The translations under genes were made by a program, and so were the position numbers. Under the pieces are notes generated by a model that saw only the letters and a program-made list of their open reading frames with translations, did no database searches and had not been told where the DNA came from. From Phycomyces blakesleeanus NRRL 1555(-) (Eukaryota > Mucoromycota > Mucoromycetes > Mucorales > Phycomycetaceae), in the NCBI RefSeq assembly GCF_001638985.1, contig NW_017265154.1, positions 620,001-684,000 on the forward strand: a DNA stretch of 64,000 nucleotides. Reading direction: 5' to 3'. Shown here piece after piece: positions 36,085 to 45,131 of this stretch (positions within the stretch are counted from its first letter, which is position 1; each line of letters opens with the position of its first letter).

Positions 36085-36987
36085 CTCAAATCAAGTATGC
36101 CGCTGCAAAACTCTTCTCTGGTTGTATCTTGAGAGATACGATTAACGGGCATTCGATCCTAGTCAACACTGTCGAGGTCTATGGTTGCATCAATAATCCC
36201 AACATTTACAGCGAATCATTTGGTAAAGTGAAGGATGGTGTAGTAGCCACATCGCTCCCTTCTACCACCTTCAAACCATTGTACCCTGGAGTTTTGTCCG
36301 CAACATTACAAAAGTTTGATGGCATGAAATTGATTATTGGCATACGTACATCCAATGTGCTTGTGGCATCAAGAATCCGCCTAGACACCAAAGAGGACCT
36401 TCTCGTTGGCTCTGTCAATTTGGGATTTCAGTTGATGACTTTCAAGGATTCAATGATAACCAAGGTATTAGTAGATCAAGAATGACTTGATGCAAGCATA
36501 GCCATGGCTGCCGACGCTGGAACCGACCGCATATCAGATACAAGAATTATATATCAGCTACGACAACTGAGATCCAGGTTTGACAAACCTAGTGGATACA
36601 CCCTGTGCCGTGCCTCTGGTTCGCTTACAGACGTGAATGTATGCCAGACATTCATTACTTTTACATTGGCTGATTATGATAAGGGTCGGGATACAGGGGC
36701 TAATCTCTTTCGCTTGATTGAGATCCTTGTGTTAAAACATGGCCAAGCAGCGTTGCCTTCCAAGGTCAAGTGCCAAAGATGCTATCCAGAAATCCACGGG
36801 CAAAATTCAAATAATCCTTTGATCAATGCTATATCTGTATCCCCTTGATGATGACTCGTTAACCAACATTCTTATGAATAGCAATTTGAATCAGCTATTG
36901 CAACTTCTTGCCGAAATTTTTATGTCTGATATTGTGTCAACAAATGCTACTGTTAAAAAACAAATCGCCAAAGTTTTTCAAGTGTGA
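36085..36987 (+). pseudogene. Broken gene of unknown family
   Basis: One long + frame reads through protein-like sequence (KYAAAKLFSGCILRDTINGH, LYPGVLSATLQKFDGMKLII, RIRLDTKEDLLVGSVNLGFQ) and is cut by TGA at 36483-36485. It continues in the same frame with LDASIAMAADAGTDRISDTR and DYDKGRDTGANLFRLIEILV to 36845. A neighbouring frame then carries PLDDDSLTNILMNSNLNQLL to a stop at 36987. So there is one in-frame stop and one frameshift, with no GT..AG intron that repairs either. No start codon context is visible: a TA dinucleotide run abuts the 5' end. I do not recognise the family. A recent pseudogene, or a gene with an assembly error, are the two explanations. Confidence 0.55.
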
Positions 36988-37231
36988 AATCTTCTACATT
37001 TGCTTTATCTTCCTATTCGTATAGGTTTCTTTTTTTGTTTTTATCCAAAATACAATAAAAATACTCAAGACTACTTTCTTACGATTTGAAAATATAATGG
37101 TCTACAGTTGGATTCTGTAAAATTACCGTTTGAACTGTTATAAAACAATTACTAGGAAATTCATGGAGCATGAAATTAAAAGACGAAGAAGAAATTGAGG
37201 TCCATTCTTTTTCTCTTTTTTTCTGGTCGCA

Positions 37232-37700
37232 TTATAACCTCTTCCTGTTGAGACACTTACTAAAGCATCTTGTATAATGAGAAACAAAACGTTCAAAGTC
37301 GCTTAAATATAAACTATTGCATACCTTGCTAATTCGAGCAATGCATTTATTTAAGAAACTTATATCGCTTCAATTTACTCTTGACAGCTGACCAGAATTG
37401 TTCAATTGGATTTAATTCTGGAGAATACGGAGAAAGATAAACGTATCAATATTCTCGGGAGTGAACAGAGTTACCTATATCCATTTCATCAAAAGTAGTC
37501 TTCAAAAAGCTCAAACAATGCCTTGTCACTCTTACTGTGTTGTAAGCATTCGTCTCACCCCAAGCTTTTTCTCTTTTCGATACGCTTTGGAACCCTTGAG
37601 CTAACATTAATCAGACAAGGTTCATTCAATTCGAACACGACCTTATTTTTGGATTGACTGACATATTGTTGAACCAGATTTTTTTTTGAACGACATCAAA
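37232..37700 (-). mobile_element. Decayed Tc1/mariner-type (DDE) transposase remnant
   Basis: The minus strand encodes YLSPYSPELNPIEQFWSAVK near 37372-37440, the hallmark SPELNPIEQFW block around the third catalytic acid of Tc1/mariner transposases. After a stop and frame change it continues with RISKVCNSLYLSDFERFVSH and KCLNRKRL, stopping at 37232. Upstream, KAWGETNAYNTVRV and LSFLKTTFDEMD resemble the segment before the second catalytic Asp, but the MDNAPIH-type block is missing or deleted. Stops and frameshifts show it is dead. The family is inferred from these blocks; N-terminal helix-turn-helix was not found. Confidence 0.8.
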
Positions 37701-37943
37701 CTCAAAACCAGCGACTTTTTTTTCTTTCTTTCTGAACTGAATATTTATATATTTATACTAAGATTGTGTACAGCTAAGATGAACACAAGAATTTTGTTCA
37801 ATTGATATGTTTGGCTACTCTAACTCAGAAACAGTACAGGAGGCAAACACCACCCATCTTGGTCTTAAGCCCGTTTCTTCTTATTCTTCTTATTCTGATT
37901 TCGAGTCAAGCAATATACATATATAATTAAATACATAAATAAA

Positions 37944-37972
37944 GTGGGGCTATCAAAGTATTCACTATAGGC
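37944..37972 (+). repeat. Possible Tc1-like terminal repeat end
   Basis: The sequence beginning AGTGGGGCTATCAAAGTATT resembles the outer ends (CAGTGGGG...AAGTATT) of many Tc1-like elements. It lies about 250 bp beyond the transposase remnant, in the orientation of a left end, and no matching right end was seen. A weak inference. Confidence 0.25.
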
Positions 37973-39242
37973 TACATGTGTATAATATAAGTCCTAAAAT
38001 AAAGAATCAGACTTTGAAAAATAATAGTAATAATTCAAGATGCTTTATTATACCTTATACAGTTCTCTATAATAGAGAGAAAAATATCTTTATACTTTCA
38101 TATGTAAAATCTAATCTAGGGAATACTTGCTGAAATTAACGTAAAGACTTGGATATAGTCGATTGTGGGCTTCGAGCGATTAGCGAATTAGACAAATTTG
38201 AAATGCAGAATCGAGAACAATGATATATTTGATAAAGTACGCAATTTTCACATTCAAAATATGCTCAAATATTCTTGTAATGTAATTTTTGCCCACAATA
38301 TTACATGGCTTTTATTAGATATTCTTTAGACGAGCTACATCTTCCCAGAAATAAAATTTAGAAAGAATGATTTTGTGTGTATTTAGAAATCAATACAAAA
38401 CTAAACTGGGACTGATTGAATGCTTATGATCAACTTGTAAGAATAAGAGCTATAATATATATGTACATGTTACTTAAAAGGTCTATGTATTGCAAACGAT
38501 CGCATTAAACTCTAAATTTTTTTTTGCTTTCATAAAATTATTTTGAAGAACTTGCCGTAAAAGGCTACAGAACTACACAATAAAATAAAATAAAATAAAA
38601 TAAAAAAGAAATGAATAAGTAAAAAGTAAATATTCCCTTATATGAGCTTAAAGAGCTTAATTTATCAGACTTCTTTTTTTTTTGCACCAAGTGGTTTTAT
38701 TTTATTTTATTTTATATGATGTATGTATGTATGTAATATTCGTGTCAAATCAAAAAGGTAAATATCCAAGTATGGAAACTAGCCAGTATTTTTAAATTCA
38801 ATATGTTTTCACCATTTTTTGTAAAGCATGTGCAATCAACCCAAGGCTTTGTTTTTTGTGTATATACAATATCATTATATCTTCAACATTTAATCCATAT
38901 TTTAGTCAAGTTTTTGGTTCCAAGCTGTGTAAAGTTTTGCATATATATATATATATATATATATTTCTTCTCCTATGAAATATAAATATAAAAGAAGTAT
39001 ACATATAAATGACAAATAACAAACACCGTGTTCTTTTTATACTCTTTTACATTAGTAAGCTTAAAGAATTGAGCTTTTGTGTAGCTATATGATGAAATCC
39101 AAAAGTCTAACGCCTGCAGTATGTATCACCAGGGTTAAAATATCTCCCGGACTTATATATTTTCACACTAAAAAAAACCTGGGGAAATCTTCGATGATTT
39201 GTCTTTCTTTTTGATTTACAGTTGTCCTTCTTAAAAAGAAAA
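37973..39242. other. Intergenic, AT-rich; no gene seen
   Basis: No supported gene. Contains TAAAA units near 38579-38603, ATTTT units near 38697-38715, GTAT units near 38720-38732 and a TA run near 38941-38963. Part may be the non-coding remainder of the neighbouring decayed transposon. The last ~100 bp are the promoter of the oxidoreductase gene. Confidence 0.45.
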
Positions 39243-40866
39243 ATGCAGGCTATCGTACTCACAGCAACCCCTTCCAAAGAAGAATACAAATATGGCATGG
39301 AAATAAAAGAATTACCTTTGGGGTCTCCCAAAGAAAACGAAGTTACAGTGAAACTTCAAGCAGCTGCCCTGAATCACAGGCAATATATATATATACAATA
39401 TATACAAAATTAGATAATGATCCAAGAAATTAATTTAAATTTTACGTTTTTTTTTTTGAATGAGTTTAGAGATGTGTGGATCCTCAAAGGAATGTACCCA
39501 GGAATCAAGCCTGATTCAGTAGTTGGTGCCGATGGTGTTGGAGTGATTACTACCAATGGTATTGAAGAACGAGTACTGCTAAATTCTGGCCGAGGATGGG
39601 ATTCTGACGAAAGAGGCCCAGAAGGAAAATTCGGTATCATTGGCCTTTTACCATACATCGGTAAAGCATCCAACTAATCGCCCGAGTTTAGAGAACATAA
39701 AGAGATCGAGAGAGCGAGAGAAATTATAGTTTGGTATTATGTGTTTTACCAACCTATAACCCTCGGAATCATAATATCTATAATAATAGTTTTACTTAGT
39801 AATGTAAAACTCATACTTTCTTTTTTATATAGGAACTTTGGCAGAAGCAGCTGTAGTGAATAAGAATGACTTGGTTAAGTGCCCTGCTCATCTTACTACA
39901 GCAGAAGCAGCCTCTGTTCCATTAGCTGGTTTGACTGCCTATAGGTAAAATGAAAATCATATATATTTTTATATATATATTTGTATATGTGTATGTCTTG
40001 CTGACATTCAATCAACAAAGGGCTGTATTCACAAAGGGACAAGTAAGAGCTGGAGATCATGTACTAGTCACCGGTATTGGCGGAGGTGTTGCTTTGTTTG
40101 CCCTCCAGTTTGCAGTAGCTGCAGGTGCTACTGTCTATGTCACATCTTCCAGCCAGGACAAGATTAACCGTGCTATCAAATTAGGTGCTAAAGGAGGCAT
40201 CAATTACAAAGACGGTATGTAAAATTAAATCAATGTATAGTACAAGATCTAATTACTTACTTACTTATGTGTGTGTGTGTATGTGTCTTGTATTAAAATC
40301 GTTTATTATTATTATTACTATGCTTTGTTACAGAGAAATGCATAGACAAGTTAAAAGAATTACTGGGATCCAACCTACTCTCGGCTGTCATTGACGGCGC
40401 AGGTGGTAGCATGTATGGCCAATACCCAAAAGTTATGCGTACAGGCGGAATTATTTCCAACTATGGTCAAACCGTCAGTGGCAAAGGCGTAAGCTTCTCC
40501 ATGATGCACGTCCTCAAGAACATTGACATTCGTGGCTCCACACTCGGATCTCGCAAGGAGTTTAGAGAGATGGTTGATTTCATAGATAAACACAAGATCA
40601 AGCCAGTCGTTTCGTTTGTTTGGCATGGTCTTTCAATGGCTTCCATGGACAGTGCAATTGAAGTTATGCGGTAAGTTGGATGATAATTCATCCTTTTATA
40701 TATATGTATTATTTTTATTTTTATTTTTAATTTTATTGTTCATCTTTGCTAATAACTTGAACCAATTGGACTAAAACACGCATACGCTTACACACATAGA
40801 CGCGGTGACCAGTTTGGTAAACTGGTTATTGAGTTTGACTCCCAGAACCGTATCCAGAAGTTGTAA
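39243..40866 (+). CDS. Medium-chain (MDR) quinone-oxidoreductase-like enzyme
   Basis: NAD(P)H-dependent reductase of the zinc-independent MDR superfamily (YogA/zeta-crystallin-like). ATG 39243 starts MQAIVLTATP. Exons: 39243-39379, about 39470-39664, 39833-39944, about 40021-40215, about 40334-40671 and about 40801-40866. The GroES-like half has VTVKLQAAALNHRDVWILKG and the GADGVG turn; the nucleotide-binding half has VLVTGIGGGVALFALQFAVA (the G-x-G-G-x-A fingerprint) and VYVTSSS. The catalytic-zinc Cys/His/Cys set of alcohol dehydrogenases is absent: the position usually CGxD-like reads NHRDV. The usual length (~330-345 aa) is met. Ends EFDSQNRIQKL. The true substrate cannot be inferred. Confidence 0.85.
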
Positions 40867-41134
40867 TTTTTGAGTAGACCTAAAAATAAAAAATAAAAAT
40901 ATAGCAATAAATAAAGAAAATATCCTACACCCTTTGCCAATTGAACAAAGACAACAGTTAATCTTTTAGGACGTTAAAGAAGTAATATTTGCTCCTATAA
41001 TTGGTACGATGAGAAATACATTAAAAGAAAAGAAAAAGAAAAAAAGAAAGAAATGACGTGTGAACTGTCTTGTAGCTTATCAAAGAGACCCCAAAAATAG
41101 ATCGGGGTCCTTTTTCCGTCTCTTCACTTCTTTA

Positions 41135-43474
41135 ATGATCTCGGTATTGACATTTGCGTGCATCTACTTACTGGGCGGTCTAACATCTGTACCTATAATA
41201 CTCTATGGAGCCTATTACTATTCCTCCAGCAGAAAACAAGGCAAACTTGCCTATATGACGCTAGACGAACATTACCATGAGAAACGGGGTTGGATTATGC
41301 TGTCAAACGAATACCAAGACAATCCCGAAACAATTCCCTCTACCGGCCTAATGGCTGGAATCCAATCATATATCAATAGTAACAGCAGCAGCAGTAGCCA
41401 CAATAGTAACAAAAAGGCGCGAGAACCTTTGTATGCTGTCATCAAACACAACACCATGTTTGTGTTTAATTCAGAACAAGAAGAGGAATGTAGGTTAATC
41501 ATTCCAGTTCATGATTACAACATCAGCATCTACCCTCCTCGAACCACCGATGCAGGCATCTTTGGCCGGACTTCTTCTATCCTACTCGAACCCAAAAAAC
41601 CTTCAAATACAAAAAAGGGGTCGGAAGAATATAACCTACAACATTCATTGTATCTAAAGTGCACCCGAGCAACCGACAAAGAAGATTGGTACCTTGGCCT
41701 GAAAGCTGCTTCAACATTAATGGATGATGTAGACAGTGTGAATCAGACATCTGCGGAAATGGTAAACAGTACCATGTTCTCTTTGTCGGCTGCAGACCGA
41801 TGGATGTCGAGTGTGATGCGGCCTGAGGAAGATGGTCATACAGATTGGCTGAATGGAATTCTCGGGCGGTTGTTCTTGGGTGTTTACCGTACGGACAAGG
41901 CGCGTGCTTACTTTGAGGCAAAGCTTGTCGAGAAGATCAAGAAGATGCGACGACCAGGATTTGTAGAGCAAATAAAGGTCAGGAGAGTGGATCCTGGACA
42001 GAGTGTGCCTCGTCTTGTCAAACCTCGTCTGGTGTCTATAACTCCTCAGGGTATGTTGGTGGCAGATGTTGATATTGAATATGATGGCGGACTGTCAGTT
42101 GAGATTGAGACAGACGTCAGTTGGTCGTATTCCTCTCGTCGAAAGCCAATTCGTCTTCAGCTGGTATTGGCAGTTAAGCTCAAGACGTTTAGCGGAAAAT
42201 GCATGTTCAAGATCAAGCCCCCACCGTCGAATCGATGTTGGATTGGGTTTTACGAGACACCTGATATGACATGGGAATTCACTTCTATTGTGTCTGAGAA
42301 GCAGATCAAATTACAGATGGTCATGAATGCTATGGAAGCAAAGATTCGGGAAATAATTACCGATTCAATGGTTCTGCCCAATATGGAGGACTTTAAATAT
42401 ATGGAGACAGATGGTCAAGGAGGTATATTTGGTACTCGTATCGCAAGAGATCCTGAGGTAGATAACCAAGATCGTCTTGAGGCATACGCACTATACCAGC
42501 TTGAAAAGGAAAAGGAAAAGAACAAGAATGAGAAGGCCAAGAACGATAAGAGCAAGAATGACAAAATCAAGGTTAAAGGAAAGCAAAAGGAATCCAAATC
42601 TACAACTACGGTTGGAGAACAGGACCCATCGTCTGTTCAAGAAAGACCGTGTGTTTTGACAACTACAGCTACAACAACTACGGTAAAGATTGGGCCGGAC
42701 AGCCTAACTACAGATTCAGGATTAGAGCCACCACTGCGACGGGTGGAATCAGATACACTGCCTGCTCCGAATATGTTAACTTTTGAAAAGACAACACATT
42801 CCGCACCTAATTTATTGTTGGAGAATGAGCCTTTGATTACAGACAATGAAAGTAGCGTGTCGGATTCAGTAGAAGAGACTGAGACAATGAGCGACCGGCA
42901 AGATTCCGAGTCTGTGTACAGTACATCATCCAAGCAAGCAAAGTCCATTATATCGGCCAAGAACTCGTTGTTGTCCAAGATTAGCCGCCGGATATCTGAT
43001 GCCAGAGATAACCCGCCTTCAGATCTTCCCAAATCATCGTTTTCGACTAAGAAAACCATGTCACAACTGGCCACTAGTTTCTTGCACAAGGCCAAGCCAG
43101 ATCCTGAAACTACAGCGATATTTACTGAACGTATAGCTGGTTTCAGACGACGCTCTGGAAGTCTTGGGACTCATTCTCCGTCATTGACACTTTCTCGGGA
43201 AGACAATCAATCGACCTCGATCAAAATCATAAGCACTCCTCCACCAAAACCATCTCGGACACCCCAACTTTCTCGATCCCTCTCCACTACCCAGTCAAAG
43301 CCACCTCTCCCACCACGCCACGCAGTTCCATCAAGCACCGATCTATCGTCAGTTCAGCAACCAGAGGAACAGCCACAGGAACAACCAGAGGAAAAACCAT
43401 CGCAACCACCCCTTCCCCCGCGTTTATCTGTTCCACCACCCATTCCAGCCCGTTCTATAGCTCACGATTCTTAG
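41135..43474 (+). CDS. SMP-domain lipid-transfer protein, Nvj2/TEX2 type
   Basis: Predicted ER membrane protein that transfers lipids at organelle contact sites through its SMP domain. ATG 41135 (MISVLTFACIYLLGG...) opens an N-terminal transmembrane hairpin-like segment. Then come a PH-like domain (HYHEKRGWIMLSNEY to KEDWYLGLKAAS) with a Ser-rich insert, and the SMP domain from about 41790: DWLNGILGRLFLGVYRT, KVRRVDPGQSVPRLVKPRLV and WIGFYETPDMTWEFTSIVSE. The C-terminal third is disordered: a Lys/Glu run (KEKEKNKNEKAKNDKSKNDK), Ser/Thr-rich stretches and proline motifs such as PPLPPR that could bind SH3 domains. Single exon of 780 codons. A longer in-frame 5' extension exists but lacks an ATG; an upstream exon is not excluded. 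Confidence 0.88.
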   Translation: MISVLTFACIYLLGGLTSVPIILYGAYYYSSSRKQGKLAYMTLDEHYHEKRGWIMLSNEYQDNPETIPSTGLMAGIQSYINSNSSSSSHNSNKKAREPLYAVIKHNTMFVFNSEQEEECRLIIPVHDYNISIYPPRTTDAGIFGRTSSILLEPKKPSNTKKGSEEYNLQHSLYLKCTRATDKEDWYLGLKAASTLMDDVDSVNQTSAEMVNSTMFSLSAADRWMSSVMRPEEDGHTDWLNGILGRLFLGVYRTDKARAYFEAKLVEKIKKMRRPGFVEQIKVRRVDPGQSVPRLVKPRLVSITPQGMLVADVDIEYDGGLSVEIETDVSWSYSSRRKPIRLQLVLAVKLKTFSGKCMFKIKPPPSNRCWIGFYETPDMTWEFTSIVSEKQIKLQMVMNAMEAKIREIITDSMVLPNMEDFKYMETDGQGGIFGTRIARDPEVDNQDRLEAYALYQLEKEKEKNKNEKAKNDKSKNDKIKVKGKQKESKSTTTVGEQDPSSVQERPCVLTTTATTTTVKIGPDSLTTDSGLEPPLRRVESDTLPAPNMLTFEKTTHSAPNLLLENEPLITDNESSVSDSVEETETMSDRQDSESVYSTSSKQAKSIISAKNSLLSKISRRISDARDNPPSDLPKSSFSTKKTMSQLATSFLHKAKPDPETTAIFTERIAGFRRRSGSLGTHSPSLTLSREDNQSTSIKIISTPPPKPSRTPQLSRSLSTTQSKPPLPPRHAVPSSTDLSSVQQPEEQPQEQPEEKPSQPPLPPRLSVPPPIPARSIAHDS

Positions 43475-43947
43475 CTTAAAAAAAAGAGATACTAATAATA
43501 ATAATACTGACGACGACGACGATGATGATGATGATGAAAGAAAGCTAGGACTATATATATCTATCTATATATAAATCATTCAGTACTCCTTGAGTTGAAC
43601 GTTGAAAGGGTAGATTTTCTTTTATAAAAAGGGGAAAAATAAATAAATAGATGCTTGTATTTTATAATCAAAACAAGTTAGGATTAGATCCTAAAGTGGT
43701 CCAGACTCTATTTATTTTATTTTATTTTTTGTTTCATTTTGTTTCTTTCTTTCTTTCTTCCTTTCTTCCTTTCTTTTATTATTTTAATATTAAATATTTA
43801 TATTTTCCCCGCTCTCCTACTTGGCTTTATTTCATTTTATTTTTAAGCTATATATTTACAACCCAAATATATTATACGCATTTATACCTCTTCTCTTCCT
43901 CATCTCTTTTGTCTTTCTTCTCCTTTTCATATATATTCTTTTTTATA
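43475..43947. other. Intergenic; no gene seen
   Basis: 3' UTR of the SMP gene with GAT/GAC triplets near 43508-43536, then a pyrimidine-rich stretch (TTTC/TTCC units, 43715-43775) and TTCTCC-rich DNA leading into the next start codon. Confidence 0.5.
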
Positions 43948-44728
43948 ATGTACTTTGATCTACCTACCGCTCACGAAAGAAATTCTGAATCGCCTGACAG
44001 TAACAATAAAAACAAGAAGCCGATTGTTGCTGACGAACGTCTCATTGAAATCATAAACAACATCCAAGATCATTGGGGGTCACCTCCAATCATGACTCCT
44101 GAGACATTAGCATATGTTCTTAACAATCAATGGGTCAAAGACCATCAGCTTATGCCACTCGATAGTCCTCGTTTAACTGTGTTAAATACTCGTGCAAATC
44201 ATCCTCAAGAAAACGAGAAAGAGGTAATTTCCGATGACGTCCACAATTCACACACACACACACACATATATATATATACTGACTTTGTTCCTAAAGAGGG
44301 ATGGACTGGCAAGTGAACCAACTGCCTCAAGTGTCCTAAATCTTGTCACCGAACTATGCAGGTAAATGAACTGAAGAATTTACTACAAGGGAACCGATCA
44401 TGTTGCTATACCCAAACCCATAACATGGGATCTTAGAACGATGCGTCATATCAATTCATCGGACGGTTCGGCTATGAACGATATATTGATGGTAAAAAAA
44501 ATTAGACTTCCAAATATGTAATGGAAATTTTGAGTTAGACATTTGGGGAAACAAGATCGACGTAGCTAATATTTCTAGATTCCGAAATAGAAAGATCCTC
44601 ATATTCAAAGTATGGTGCAACATCAAAAGCTAGATAATGAGCTCAGTCCACAGCAGGTCCTCAGTCATGTCACTCAACTACTTAGCAAACACAACGATCT
44701 TGCCGAAGAATCAAAATCTACTGTATGA
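43948..44728 (+). CDS. Protein of unknown function, 171 aa
   Basis: Three exons fit in frame: 43948-44223, 44390-44491 and 44591-44728 (516 nt). The N-terminal part reads ERLIEIINNIQDHWGSPPIM and NNQWVKDHQLMPLDSPRLTV; the middle reads DHVAIPKPITWDLRTMRHIN; the C-terminal exon is helical (QHQKLDNELSPQQVLSHVTQ). No signal peptide or membrane span. The first intron (166 nt) includes another short open stretch, so an alternative exon there is possible. The third exon uses the acceptor GAAATAG because the nearer one upstream would leave a TAG in frame. No family recognised. Confidence 0.55.
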
Positions 44729-45131
44729 TCTACCGCCATTACCAACCAAGACTAGTTCCAAAGGTGCCACCACATACATACAGAAGTGCCAAAAAATATA
44801 GCCTGGAACACCAACAGTCAATGATATAACCCAGTTTAATTCTTTTCGTATATATATATATTTAGCTCATCTCTGCTTAATTACACAGCCTCCACTTTGT
44901 ATATTTTCCATTTATTTATAAACTCTAGTATATTATTTCCCATTCTCGTGAATTTAAGAAAGAGACCTTTGAATTGTATTTGAATTGTATTTGAATTGTT
45001 GTACGTTGGAGTGTGGGTAACATGATTAAGATAGGAGGATTAGTAGACATTGAGGAGGGGAATGACATGGTGGGATTATATATATAGATATAGATAGATA
45101 TAAAGAAAGAAAGAAAGAAGAATTCTGCGGT
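44729..45131. other. Short convergent intergenic stretch
   Basis: Shared 3' flank of the + gene ending at 44728 and the - gene ending at 45132. AT-rich, with a GAATTGTATTT repeat near 44970-45000 and AAAG units near 45102-45119. Nothing else seen. Confidence 0.5.

Noticed and set aside
44359..44373. Apparent 15-nt GT..AG intron (gtaaat...ctgaag) that would join two open stretches in the 171-aa gene.
   Set aside because: A single ordinary 166-nt intron (44224-44389) restores the frame without invoking an intron far below the known fungal minimum. A GC-AG/12-nt micro-exon model was also dropped for the same reason.
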